9,560 nucleotides of DNA from positions 1-9,560 of the forward strand of contig CAMFRJ010000026.1 in the NCBI GenBank assembly GCA_945981915.1, given 5' to 3'. This stretch comes from an uncultured Erysipelotrichaceae bacterium. Lineage in GTDB: Bacteria; Bacillota_I; Bacilli_A; Erysipelotrichales; Coprobacillaceae. Shown one piece after another: positions 1 to 7,833 of this stretch; the stretch's first letter is position 1, and every line of letters starts with the position of its first letter. The notes beneath the pieces are model-generated. The model saw nothing but the letters and a program-made list of their open reading frames with translations, was not told where the DNA came from and did no database searches. The translations under genes and the position numbers were made by a program.

Positions 1-1
1 A

Positions 2-10
2 TGTTATAAT
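2..10 (+). promoter_or_regulatory. Extended -10 promoter element for the two-component operon
   Basis: The window begins with a perfect TATAAT at 5-10, preceded by TG at 2-3 with one base between. This is the extended -10 form used by the main vegetative sigma factor. The -35 region, if any, lies outside the window. A start near A17 would give a leader of only about 20 bases, just enough for the ribosome binding site at 25-30. Calling it a promoter rests on the match and its position in front of the first gene; TATAAT can arise by chance in DNA this rich in A and T. Confidence 0.6.
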
Positions 11-24
11 TTTATTATTGAATT

Positions 25-30
25 GAGGTG
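25..30 (+). promoter_or_regulatory. Ribosome binding site that decides the response regulator start
   Basis: GAGGTG lies six bases before the ATG at 37. The GTG at 28 is in frame and could be read as an earlier start, but it is part of this Shine-Dalgarno sequence and has no purine-rich site of its own upstream. The start at 37 also gives the usual receiver-domain opening MKLKVLVVDDE. Confidence 0.75.
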
Positions 31-36
31 TATGAT

Positions 37-708
37 ATGAAATTAAAAGTGCTTGTTGTTGATGATGAACAAGATATTAGAGAATTGATTAAATTTTATC
101 TAAATAAAGAAGGCTTTGAAGTTATTGAAGCTAAAGATGGCGAAGATGCATTAGAAAAATTTGATAATGAATACATTGATCTGGCTATTATTGATGTCAT
201 GATGCCAAAAATGGATGGTTTTGAGTTAGTAGAAAACATGAAAGAGTTTAAAGATATCCCATGTATTATGTTAACTGCTAAGGCAGAAAGCCAAGATAAA
301 CTAAGAGGTTTTTCTGCAGGTGTAGATGATTATGTTGTCAAACCATTTGATCCAAATGAATTGATGGCTCGTGTGAAAGCGGTCATGAGACGTTATGATA
401 TCAATACTTCTCATATCATTATGTTAAATGATGTAGAAATTGATGGCGACAAATACGAAATTAGATATAAGGATGAAACGATTCATTTACCTCTTAAACA
501 GTTTGAATTATTGTTTGAACTGGCAAAACATCCTAACCAAATATTTTCTCGTGAACAGTTGATTGAAAAAATATGGGGCATGGATTATGACGGATTTGAT
601 CGAACAGTAGATGTCCATATCAAACGTATACGTGAAAACATTGGTCATTTACCAGGATTTTCTGTTGTAACAGTGAGAGGTCTTGGATATAAGGTTGAGG
701 TAGAATAA
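37..708 (+). CDS. OmpR/PhoB-family two-component response regulator
   Basis: This is a cytoplasmic DNA-binding response regulator of 223 residues, the normal family length. Residues 1-118 form the receiver domain: acidic pocket D9-D10-E11, phosphoacceptor D53 in the IIDVMMPKMDG stretch, and the switch residues T80 and K102 (VVKPF). Residues about 126-222 form the winged helix-turn-helix output domain, with the recognition-helix region RTVDVHIKRIREN and the C-terminal hairpin VTVRGLGYKVE. All key residues are present, so it should be phosphorylated by a partner kinase and bind promoter DNA as a dimer. That partner is almost certainly the next gene, whose ATG overlaps this stop codon (TAATG). 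The start at 37 is preferred over GTG at 28 because of the ribosome binding site. The regulated genes cannot be deduced from the sequence, so no gene symbol is given. Confidence 0.95.
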   Translation: MKLKVLVVDDEQDIRELIKFYLNKEGFEVIEAKDGEDALEKFDNEYIDLAIIDVMMPKMDGFELVENMKEFKDIPCIMLTAKAESQDKLRGFSAGVDDYVVKPFDPNELMARVKAVMRRYDINTSHIIMLNDVEIDGDKYEIRYKDETIHLPLKQFELLFELAKHPNQIFSREQLIEKIWGMDYDGFDRTVDVHIKRIRENIGHLPGFSVVTVRGLGYKVEVE

Positions 709-2066
709 TGAAATCTATATATTCTAAATTAATCTTTGGTTTTTTTGTGACAATTGTGGCATCTTTTTCAGTTGCTGGATTTGTCTCATTAAAGTCTACA
801 AATGAAGAATTAGAATCAACCGTTGAACAAGATTTGATTTCTACAAGAGAATATGTTATTAAGATATTGGAAAATGATAATGTGACAAATAAAGATGAAA
901 TATTTGAATTATATGCAAGAAGTTCTCAATTTTCTATCTCTTATTATTCTCCAATATATGGTTATAAATCATATGGTAAATTAGAAAGTACTCCATCCAT
1001 TCAACAAATGAAAAAAATGTATGATACTTCTAAGGGTAAAAATATTTCATATTCTAAAGGGAATATTTTGTCTTATGGTGAAAATTGTCAAATAAATGAT
1101 GCAGATTATTTTATTTGTATTCAAAAAGATACAAGTGATCAAAAAACAATTTTTACAAAATCTGTTATATTAATTTTAGGTTGTGTTTTCTTTATTGGTA
1201 GTGTAGTATTTCTAGTTGTTGCAGAGATTATTGTTCGTCCAATCACAAGATTGACTAATGCGACCAAAGAACTATCTAATGGGAACTACAGTGTGAGGGT
1301 CGATACTGTTGGTGAGGACGAAATCTCAAAATTGAATCAATCATTTAATCGCATGGCTATTCAGTTTGCTAAGCAAGATGAGACCAGACAAAAATTTATT
1401 TCAGATATCTCTCATGAGTTTCAAACTCCTCTTACATCTATTCAAGGATTTGCGAATATCTTGAAAGAGGAGGATCTTCCAAAGGAACAAAGAGAAAAAT
1501 ATGCAAATATCATCTTATATAACAGTAAAAGATTGTCAACTTTAACAAAAAATATGTTACAATTGACCTTGCTTGATAGAGATGAGATAGAATTAGAATT
1601 CACTCATTATTCATTGGTTGATCAATTAAAAAGAATTGTTTCAACACAAGAATCTATGGCAGCAAATAAAGATATTGAAATAAAATTTGAAATACCTAAG
1701 AAAGATATTGTTATTTATGGAGATGAACAGAGAATGGAACAGGTATGGATCAATATTATTTCAAATGCGATTAAGTATACAAATGAACATGGTTTGATAA
1801 CCATAATGATCAAAAAAGGTAAAGAAATAGAAGTCGAAATAGAGGACACAGGAATTGGTATGTCTAAAGAAGTCATATCTCATATATTTGAAAGATTTTA
1901 TCGTGAGGATAAAGCACGTAATGTAGAAGGTAATGGATTAGGTTTATCAATTGTGAAACGTATTGTTGATTTACATAATGGTAAAATTGAGGTTGAATCA
2001 ACAGTTGATGTGGGGACAATCTTTAGAGTGAAACTACCATTAGAAAAAGGTTTACTCAGAATCTGA
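708..2066 (+). CDS. Membrane sensor histidine kinase (HAMP, HisKA, HATPase)
   Basis: This is a 452-residue sensor kinase, partner of the preceding response regulator, overlapping it by one base (TAATG), which suggests translational coupling. Membrane segment 1 is at about 8-28 and segment 2 at about 152-176. Between them is a sensor region of about 120 residues outside the membrane, which I do not recognise as a named domain. A HAMP linker follows (about 177-222). The dimerisation/phosphoacceptor helix has H236 in SHEFQTPLTSI. The ATP-binding domain shows the N box (NIISNAIKYT, 349-358), G1 (DTGIG, 380-384), the F box (FERFYR, 394-399) and G2 (GNGLGLSIV, 408-416). All catalytic motifs are intact. 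Two cysteines, C127 and C137, lie in the external part and could form a disulfide. The ligand is unknown. The gene ends in TGA, and only 35 bases without a terminator separate it from smc. Confidence 0.94.
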   Translation: MKSIYSKLIFGFFVTIVASFSVAGFVSLKSTNEELESTVEQDLISTREYVIKILENDNVTNKDEIFELYARSSQFSISYYSPIYGYKSYGKLESTPSIQQMKKMYDTSKGKNISYSKGNILSYGENCQINDADYFICIQKDTSDQKTIFTKSVILILGCVFFIGSVVFLVVAEIIVRPITRLTNATKELSNGNYSVRVDTVGEDEISKLNQSFNRMAIQFAKQDETRQKFISDISHEFQTPLTSIQGFANILKEEDLPKEQREKYANIILYNSKRLSTLTKNMLQLTLLDRDEIELEFTHYSLVDQLKRIVSTQESMAANKDIEIKFEIPKKDIVIYGDEQRMEQVWINIISNAIKYTNEHGLITIMIKKGKEIEVEIEDTGIGMSKEVISHIFERFYREDKARNVEGNGLGLSIVKRIVDLHNGKIEVESTVDVGTIFRVKLPLEKGLLRI

Positions 2067-2101
2067 TTGATGACTTAAGATGAGGGAAGGTAATAATTGA
2101 T

Positions 2102-5050
2102 ATGTATTTAAAAAGGATAGAGCTACATGGGTTTAAATCATTTGCTGATAAAGTCAATATTGAATTTCAACCTGGTATTACAGGAATTGTTGGTCCTAAT
2201 GGATGTGGAAAATCAAATATTTCTGATGCAGTCAGATGGGTGCTTGGAGAACAATCGGTGAAATCCTTACGTGGAAGTAATATGGCTGATGTCATTTTTG
2301 CGGGTTCTGAAGATCGAAAAGCACAAAACCTAGCGGAAGTAACACTTGTTTTTGATAATAGTGATCGTACCTTAAATTATGATTATAATGAAGTCGAAAT
2401 TACAAGACGACTATATAGACAAGGTAATGAAGCTGAATATTTATTAAATCATCAACAATGTCGTCTTAAGGATATTACTGATTTAATTATGGATACCGGT
2501 TTAGGTAGAGATTCATTATCTATTATTTCACAAGGAAATATTTCACGGTTTGCAGATAATAAACCCGAAGAAAGGAGAGCGATTTTTGAAGAAGCGGCAG
2601 GTGTTTCTAAATATAAAAAAAGGAAAATTGAATCTATTAGAAAGCTGGAACGCACAACTGAAAATTTAGATAGAATCGGAGATATTGTTTTTGAATTAGA
2701 AAAACAAATCGGCCCTTTAAAAAGGCAAAAAGAAAAAGCAGAAACATTTTTAGAATTGAAAGAAAAATTAACAGGTGTTGAAGTTAATGTTTTGGTTAAT
2801 GAAATTTCCTCATCAAAACGTTTGTTAGATCAATTGAGTGAAGAATTGAAATTGCTCAATGAAAAGCAAACATCATTAGATGCAGATATTCTTTTAAAAG
2901 AAAATGCTAATGATGATATTAAGAAAAAAATGTTTGTTTTAGATAATGAAATCAATCATTTACAAAGTCAACTAATGGAAGCAATGTCAGAAGTGACAAA
3001 ACTTGAAACTTCTAAAATTGAAATTGATCAAAAGCGAAAACATGTATTAGAATCTGCAGACAGTCAAAATATTGCTGAAAAATTAGTTCATCTTAAAGCA
3101 TTGTTAACTGATTTGCTTGGCGAATATAATAATAGGGTTGAACGTCTTCAAGATAATGAAAATGAAACGAAAGAAATCAAAGAAAAACAAAACCATATTC
3201 ATCAAGAAATAGAATATGCAAATCAGAAATTATCATTTTTAAATAGTGAACTAGGAAAAAATAAATCAAGAAAAGATATATTAGAAGATAATATTCATAA
3301 TAAGTCACATTATTATAGTGGTGTCAATGCAGTCATGAGACTTGCTAAAAACAATCCTGATATCATTGGTGTTTTTGGGGATTTGATCCAAAATGATGCG
3401 AAATATGATATGGCAATTTCTACAGCATTAGGGAGCGCCTTACAGTATATTGTTACAAAAGATGATCAACAAGCAAGAATGGCTATAAAGTTTTTAAAAG
3501 ACAATAAAGCGGGGAGGGCAACTTTTTTACCTATTTCTAACATGGAAAGAAGAAAAATAAGAGATGAACATCTCGTTTTATTACCAACGTTGGAAGGATA
3601 TTTGGGTGTTTTAAGTGACACTGTGACAAGTGATAAAAAAATAGATGTGATCATCTCTCATCTTTTGGGCAATGTGATTTTAGCAGATAATATTGATCAT
3701 GCAGCGGCTATTTCAAAAGCAACTTTTGCTAGATATAAAGTTGTGACGTTAGATGGAAACGTTGTCAATGTTGGAGGTTCTTTAACAGGAGGAAGCGCTC
3801 AAAAACAACAGTCTACTATAATCCAAAAAAGAGAACTTGAAAAACTTAACAAGGACATTGAAAACCAAGAAAAAGAAATTGTGACTGTGAAGAATAAGCT
3901 TCACAATTTGGATAATGAATTAAAAGAAGTTTCACATATTCTTTTACAAAAACAAATGTCGTATGCAAAATTAGAGGTCATCGTCCAAAATAAAAAAGAA
4001 GAATTGATTGTTGCTAAAGGTGAGTATGAGTCTTTATCACATCAAAGTATTGAATTGGAAGATTTTAAAAATGGAACAACAGAAAATCAGTTGGTGACTC
4101 AATTGAATACTGCAATTCAATTAAGAGATGACCTTACAGAACAAATTAAATCTAAAAGAGAAACAAGGATGTCTTTTGTTAATGAAAGTGAACATCTTGA
4201 AGTGTCTTTACGTGAATTGAGAAAGGAATTGAAAGATGTACAAACTCAAATCAATCAAAAAGCAATTGAAGCAACTAAACAAGAAGCATCTTTGAATAAT
4301 TATTTAAATCGATTAAACGAAGAATATGCCATGACTTTTGAATTTGCTAGTGAAAATTATCATGATGAGATTGATATTGAATCAGCAAAATTTGAAGTTG
4401 CTACTCTTAGAAATCAAATGAGTTCATTAGGGCATGTCAATTTAGACGCTATTGATGAATATAACGAAGTGTCTCAACGTTATGAAACAATGAATGCACA
4501 ACGTTTAGATCTCATGCAAGCTCAAGATACTATTATTAAGGCAATTAAAGAAATGGACAATATTATGATTGATAAGTTTTCAAAGACTTTTGATAAGATC
4601 AATATTGAATTCAATAATGTCTTTAGAGAACTTTTTGGTGGAGGGAAAGCTAATATTAAATATACCGATCCAGATAATATCTTAGAAACTGGTGTTGATA
4701 TAGATGTTCAGCCACCTGGGAAAGCTGTTCAAAATATCACATTATTTTCTGGAGGAGAAAAAGCGTTAATTGCTATTTCATGTTTGTTTGCAATTCTTCG
4801 TGTCAGACCTGTGCCATTGTGTATACTTGATGAAGTGGAAGCAGCTCTTGATATAGCAAATGTAGAACGGTTTGCGAAATTTTTAAGGTCATTTAGTCAC
4901 TATACACAGTTTATTGTTGTTACACATAGAGAAGGAACAATGCAAGAATGTGATCTTTTATATGGAGCAACAATGCAACAAAAAGGTGTAACAAAACTTG
5001 TCAGTGTGAAATTAGAAGAAGCAATAGGTCTTTCTAATGAGAATAATTAA
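2102..5050 (+). CDS. smc: Chromosome segregation ATPase SMC (short-armed form)
   Basis: This is the structural maintenance of chromosomes protein, the ATPase of the bacterial condensin that normally works with ScpA and ScpB to organise and separate chromosomes. It has 982 residues. The N-terminal head carries Walker A (GPNGCGKS, 31-38), an arginine-finger position R57 and the Q-loop Q144. A coiled-coil arm runs about 165-400. The hinge lies at about 415-565 and ends in the glycine-rich VGGSLTGGS. The return arm runs about 572-770. The C-terminal head has the ABC signature LFSGGEKAL (881-889), Walker B with catalytic E911 (CILDEVEAALD), and the switch histidine H942. Typical Firmicute SMCs are nearer 1180 residues; the shortfall of about 200 falls in the two arms, so the protein looks complete. 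The D-loop reads LDIAN where LDEAN is common. The start is supported by GAGGGAAGG at 2082-2090 and the family opening MYLKRIELHGFKSFAD. The stop overlaps a possible ftsY ATG. Confidence 0.97.
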   Translation: MYLKRIELHGFKSFADKVNIEFQPGITGIVGPNGCGKSNISDAVRWVLGEQSVKSLRGSNMADVIFAGSEDRKAQNLAEVTLVFDNSDRTLNYDYNEVEITRRLYRQGNEAEYLLNHQQCRLKDITDLIMDTGLGRDSLSIISQGNISRFADNKPEERRAIFEEAAGVSKYKKRKIESIRKLERTTENLDRIGDIVFELEKQIGPLKRQKEKAETFLELKEKLTGVEVNVLVNEISSSKRLLDQLSEELKLLNEKQTSLDADILLKENANDDIKKKMFVLDNEINHLQSQLMEAMSEVTKLETSKIEIDQKRKHVLESADSQNIAEKLVHLKALLTDLLGEYNNRVERLQDNENETKEIKEKQNHIHQEIEYANQKLSFLNSELGKNKSRKDILEDNIHNKSHYYSGVNAVMRLAKNNPDIIGVFGDLIQNDAKYDMAISTALGSALQYIVTKDDQQARMAIKFLKDNKAGRATFLPISNMERRKIRDEHLVLLPTLEGYLGVLSDTVTSDKKIDVIISHLLGNVILADNIDHAAAISKATFARYKVVTLDGNVVNVGGSLTGGSAQKQQSTIIQKRELEKLNKDIENQEKEIVTVKNKLHNLDNELKEVSHILLQKQMSYAKLEVIVQNKKEELIVAKGEYESLSHQSIELEDFKNGTTENQLVTQLNTAIQLRDDLTEQIKSKRETRMSFVNESEHLEVSLRELRKELKDVQTQINQKAIEATKQEASLNNYLNRLNEEYAMTFEFASENYHDEIDIESAKFEVATLRNQMSSLGHVNLDAIDEYNEVSQRYETMNAQRLDLMQAQDTIIKAIKEMDNIMIDKFSKTFDKINIEFNNVFRELFGGGKANIKYTDPDNILETGVDIDVQPPGKAVQNITLFSGGEKALIAISCLFAILRVRPVPLCILDEVEAALDIANVERFAKFLRSFSHYTQFIVVTHREGTMQECDLLYGATMQQKGVTKLVSVKLEEAIGLSNENN

Positions 5051-5051
5051 T

Positions 5052-5057
5052 GGGGGT
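5052..5057 (+). promoter_or_regulatory. Ribosome binding site that decides the ftsY start
   Basis: GGGGGT lies four bases before the ATG at 5062. An ATG at 5050, overlapping the smc stop as TAATG, is in frame and would add four residues (MGVN), but only weak purine-rich sequence precedes it. The start at 5062 gives MGFFSQIKEKL, which resembles the usual FtsY amino terminus. Coupled initiation at 5050 cannot be excluded. Confidence 0.6.
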
Positions 5058-5061
5058 CAAT

Positions 5062-6045
5062 ATGGGATTTTTTAGTCAGATTAAAGAAAAGTTAGTTGGT
5101 AAATCAACAAAACAAAATGAAAAATATGTTGTAGGATTAGATAAATCTAATACAACTTTTTCTGATCGTATTAATGAATTAGCAGCAAGATTCAGAGAAA
5201 TCAATGATGAATATTTTGAAGAATTAGAAAATATCTTGATTATGGCAGATGTTGGTGTATCAATGGTCATGAAAATTGTCTCTGAAATCAAGACAGAAGT
5301 GAGATTGCAAAATATTACGGATCCAAAGGAAATTAATGATATTATTATCGATAAGATGTTTGTCATCTATGCAAATGATACTGTCATGTCTACGAAAATT
5401 AATTACGCACCCGATGGTCTAACGGTTATTTTACTGGTTGGTGTTAATGGGGCTGGTAAAACGACAACAATTGGAAAATTAGCTCATCGTATCATGTTAG
5501 ATGAAGGAAAAAAAGTAGTTGTTGCAGCAGGAGATACTTTTAGAGCTGGTGCTATTGATCAATTGGCTGTATGGGCTGAGCGTGTTGGTGTTGAAATTGT
5601 AAAAGGCAAAGAAGGTGGAGATCCTTCAGCTGTCGTTTATGATGCATTAAATAAAGCAATTGAAAGTCATGCGGATGTTCTTATTTGTGATACAGCAGGA
5701 CGTTTACAAAATAAAGTGAATTTAATGAATGAATTAGAAAAGATGAATCGTATCATTAAAAGAGTTGTTCCAAATGGTCCACAAGAAACTTTATTAGTCA
5801 TTGATGCGACAACTGGACAAAATGGAGTTTCACAAGCTGTTGAATTTTCAAAGATTACTGATATTACAGGAATTGTCCTGACAAAAATGGACGGTACTGC
5901 TAAAGGAGGTATTGTTCTATCAATTAAAGATCAGCTCAATATTCCTGTTAAATTTATTGGTTTAGGTGAAAAAGTGGATGATTTACAGGAATTTGATTTG
6001 GAACAATATATTTATGGATTGTGTAAAAATCTTGTTGAGGGATAA
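5062..6045 (+). CDS. ftsY: Signal recognition particle receptor FtsY
   Basis: FtsY is the SRP-type GTPase at the membrane that docks ribosome-nascent-chain complexes carried by Ffh and hands them to the Sec translocon. From ATG 5062 it has 327 residues. The N domain (helical bundle) is at about 30-115. The NG GTPase domain shows G1 (GVNGAGKTT, 127-135), the SRP-GTPase insert motif DTFRAGA (158-164), G3 DTAGR (210-214), G4 TKMD (274-277) and the closing FIGLGEKVDDL. The long acidic A domain of the E. coli protein is absent; the short lysine-containing amphipathic start (MGFFSQIKEKLVGK) probably serves as the membrane contact, as is usual in Gram-positive bacteria. It sits between smc and ylxM, with a three-base gap to ylxM, in the conserved Firmicute order, which suggests it is made together with its partner Ffh. 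Confidence 0.96.
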   Translation: MGFFSQIKEKLVGKSTKQNEKYVVGLDKSNTTFSDRINELAARFREINDEYFEELENILIMADVGVSMVMKIVSEIKTEVRLQNITDPKEINDIIIDKMFVIYANDTVMSTKINYAPDGLTVILLVGVNGAGKTTTIGKLAHRIMLDEGKKVVVAAGDTFRAGAIDQLAVWAERVGVEIVKGKEGGDPSAVVYDALNKAIESHADVLICDTAGRLQNKVNLMNELEKMNRIIKRVVPNGPQETLLVIDATTGQNGVSQAVEFSKITDITGIVLTKMDGTAKGGIVLSIKDQLNIPVKFIGLGEKVDDLQEFDLEQYIYGLCKNLVEG

Positions 6046-6048
6046 ATC

Positions 6049-6378
6049 ATGGAAAATTCACTAGAGAAGAAACAGAGAATCAATCTATTGATGGATCTTT
6101 ATGAGGAATTATTGACAGATAAACAAAGAGAATATTTAGATCTGTATTATCATCAAGATCTATCTTTATCAGAAATTGCTTTAATCAAAGATGTTTCAAA
6201 AAATGCAGTTTTTGATAATTTAAAAAAAGCAACTGCTCATTTGGAACAATATGAAGATAAATTAGGGTTACTCAATAAACATATCGAACGATTACAAATT
6301 ATTGATAAGCTAGAAAATGATATCAAAAAAGAACATAAGAATATCGATGAACATTTAAAAATGTTAAGGGAATTATAG
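6049..6378 (+). CDS. ylxM: YlxM/p13-family SRP-associated helix-turn-helix protein
   Basis: This is a small protein of 109 residues placed exactly between ftsY and ffh, the hallmark position of YlxM (UPF0122). Residues about 22-61 form a helix-turn-helix resembling sigma factor region 4 (LTDKQREYLDLYY, then LSLSEIALIKDVSKNAVFDNLKKA). The remaining residues 66-109 are highly charged and helical, probably a coiled coil. In streptococci and relatives, YlxM has been shown to bind SRP components and tune Ffh/FtsY activity. Despite the DNA-binding look, a role with the SRP is therefore the best call. GAGGG at 6037-6041, inside the ftsY end, serves as its ribosome binding site. Its TAG stop overlaps the ribosome binding site of ffh, so translation of the two genes is closely linked. 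Confidence 0.92.
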   Translation: MENSLEKKQRINLLMDLYEELLTDKQREYLDLYYHQDLSLSEIALIKDVSKNAVFDNLKKATAHLEQYEDKLGLLNKHIERLQIIDKLENDIKKEHKNIDEHLKMLREL

Positions 6379-6383
6379 GAGGT
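6377..6383 (+). promoter_or_regulatory. Consensus ribosome binding site of ffh overlapping the ylxM stop
   Basis: AGGAGGT is a full Shine-Dalgarno match, four bases before the ffh ATG at 6388. Its first two bases are the end of the ylxM TAG stop codon (6376-6378), so a ribosome finishing ylxM stands directly on the ffh binding site. This favours reinitiation or tight coupling. Confidence 0.8.
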
Positions 6384-6387
6384 AAAT

Positions 6388-7782
6388 ATGGCATTTGAAT
6401 CTTTATCTGAAAGATTGCAATCAACTTTGAAAAAAGTATCTGGTCAAGGTCAGTTAACAGAAAGTAATATGCAAGAAATGTTAACAGAAATTAGACTAGC
6501 ATTGCTTGAAGCTGATGTGAACTATGATGTAGTCAAAGAATTTATTGCTTCTACTAAAGAAAAAGCACTAGGAGCAGATGTTGTTGGTTCATTAAAACCT
6601 GGTCAGGTTTTAGTTAAAATTGTCCATGATGAATTGGTTCATTTATTGGGGGATGAAGTAGCAGAAATTCGTTTTGAAAAGAAACCTACAATCATTATGA
6701 TGGTTGGTCTACAGGGTTCTGGGAAAACGACAACTGCTGGTAAACTTGCAAAATTAGTGACTCGTAAGTACAATAGAAAACCTTTATTGGTTGCAGGAGA
6801 TATTTATCGTCCTGCTGCTGTTGATCAATTGGTGACTTTAGGGAATCAACTTGATGTTCCAGTTTATGAAAAAGGAACAACTGAAACTGCTGAAAATATT
6901 GTACGAGGTGCACTCAATTATGCTGCAATGAATAATAATGATGTTATCATTATTGACACAGCGGGTCGTTTACATATTGACGAACCATTGATGCAAGAAC
7001 TTGCCAATATCAAGGATATAGCACATCCTGATGAAATTTTATTGGTTGTCGATTCATTAACAGGACAAGATATTGTCAATGTAGCAGCTTCATTTAATGA
7101 AAAGTTATCGATAACAGGAGCAGTGCTTACAAAATTAGATGGAGATGCCCGTGGAGGTGGTGCTCTATCGATTAGACATATTACACATGTACCTATTAAA
7201 TTTATCGGTACAGGAGAAAAATTAGACGCAATTGATCTTTTCTACCCTGATCGAATGGCTGATCGTATTTTAGGAATGGGTGATGTTGTTTCTTTAGTTG
7301 AAAAAGTTCAAGATGTTTATGATGAAAAAGAAACTATGAAAGATCTCAAAAAGATGCAATCTGGACGTTTTGGTTTAGATGATATGTTAAAACAAATGCA
7401 TCAGTTAAAAAAATTGGGGCCATTATCTGGTGTTTTAAAAATGATTCCTGGCATGCCAGCAATGCCTAATTTATCTGATGAAGTGACAGATAAAAAGATG
7501 AAAGAAACTGAATCTATTATTTATTCGATGACTTTGGAGGAAAGAAGAGATCCTAGTATCATTACGCTTTCTAGAAAACAAAGAATTGCAAAAGGATGCG
7601 GTAAAGATCTGACAGCTGTTAATCGTTTGTTGAAACAGTTTGAACAATCTAAGCAGATGATGAAAGGATTGGCCAATATTGATCCTCAAACAGGAATGCC
7701 GATTGCAGGAGGGAAACCACAACATTTCGTAGGTGGACCAAATCGTAAAAAAGTACGTCATAAAAAGAAAAAGAAAAAATAG
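6388..7782 (+). CDS. ffh: Signal recognition particle protein Ffh (SRP54)
   Basis: Ffh is the SRP GTPase that, with 4.5S/scRNA, binds hydrophobic signal sequences on ribosomes and docks to FtsY. It has 464 residues. The N domain is at about 1-95. The G domain has G1 GLQGSGKTT (107-115), the insert motif DIYRPAA (138-144), G3 DTAGR (190-194) and G4 TKLD (248-251). The methionine-rich M domain (about 296-430) contains the finger-loop region LGPLSGVLKMIPGM and the RNA-binding helix-turn-helix RKQRIAKGCGKDLTAVNRLL. After it comes a linker and an unusually basic tail (451-464) ending in six lysines, encoded by an A-rich run. The gene closes the smc-ftsY-ylxM-ffh unit and is followed four bases after its stop by an intrinsic terminator. 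The RNA partner gene (ffs) is not in the window. Confidence 0.97.
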   Translation: MAFESLSERLQSTLKKVSGQGQLTESNMQEMLTEIRLALLEADVNYDVVKEFIASTKEKALGADVVGSLKPGQVLVKIVHDELVHLLGDEVAEIRFEKKPTIIMMVGLQGSGKTTTAGKLAKLVTRKYNRKPLLVAGDIYRPAAVDQLVTLGNQLDVPVYEKGTTETAENIVRGALNYAAMNNNDVIIIDTAGRLHIDEPLMQELANIKDIAHPDEILLVVDSLTGQDIVNVAASFNEKLSITGAVLTKLDGDARGGGALSIRHITHVPIKFIGTGEKLDAIDLFYPDRMADRILGMGDVVSLVEKVQDVYDEKETMKDLKKMQSGRFGLDDMLKQMHQLKKLGPLSGVLKMIPGMPAMPNLSDEVTDKKMKETESIIYSMTLEERRDPSIITLSRKQRIAKGCGKDLTAVNRLLKQFEQSKQMMKGLANIDPQTGMPIAGGKPQHFVGGPNRKKVRHKKKKKK

Positions 7783-7785
7783 TAT

Positions 7786-7820
7786 AGGTGTCAAGCAAAA
7801 ATACTTGACACCTTTGTTTT
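7786..7820 (+). terminator. Intrinsic terminator after ffh
   Basis: AGGTGTCAAG at 7786-7795 pairs perfectly with CTTGACACCT at 7804-7813, giving a 10-base-pair stem with five G-C pairs and an eight-base loop. TTGTTTT follows at 7814-7820. It stands four bases after the ffh stop, where the SRP unit should end. The T-run is interrupted by one G, so some read-through into rpsP is possible. The 3' arm doubles as the -35 box of the next promoter. Confidence 0.85.
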
Positions 7821-7833
7821 AATGTGATAAATT
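7805..7833 (+). promoter_or_regulatory. Promoter of the rpsP-khpA-rimM-trmD unit
   Basis: A perfect TTGACA -35 box at 7805-7810 is followed after exactly 17 bases by TAAATT at 7828-7833 (four of six consensus bases, including the key A2 and T6). TG at 7825-7826 makes it an extended -10. Transcription would begin near 7839-7841, leaving a leader of about 32 bases before the rpsP ATG. The -35 lies inside the 3' arm of the ffh terminator. Spacing and context are good; no experimental support is visible. Confidence 0.7.

Noticed and set aside
2067..2101. Promoter or terminator in the gap between the histidine kinase and smc
   Set aside because: TTGATG at 2067 and AATAAT at 2092 are 19 bases apart, and transcription would begin after the smc ATG. 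The only inverted repeat (TCAGA/TCTGA at 2055-2065) has a one-base loop and no T-run.
2102..5050. SMC as a truncated or damaged gene because of its short length
   Set aside because: The frame is continuous, and the N head, hinge and C head motifs are all present. The reduction is shared by both arms, so it is a natural short form.
6112..6140. TTGACA inside ylxM as an internal promoter for ffh
   Set aside because: The nearest -10-like sequence (TATTTA at 6133) has only a 15-base spacer and matches poorly. The motif lies in the conserved coding sequence for LLTDKQ.
7471..7794. Open reading frames on the minus strand (for example 7471-7794, 5076-5366, 2452-2655)
   Set aside because: They lie wholly or almost wholly opposite clear conserved genes. 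The translations are low in complexity or lack domain motifs, so they are shadows of the coding strand.
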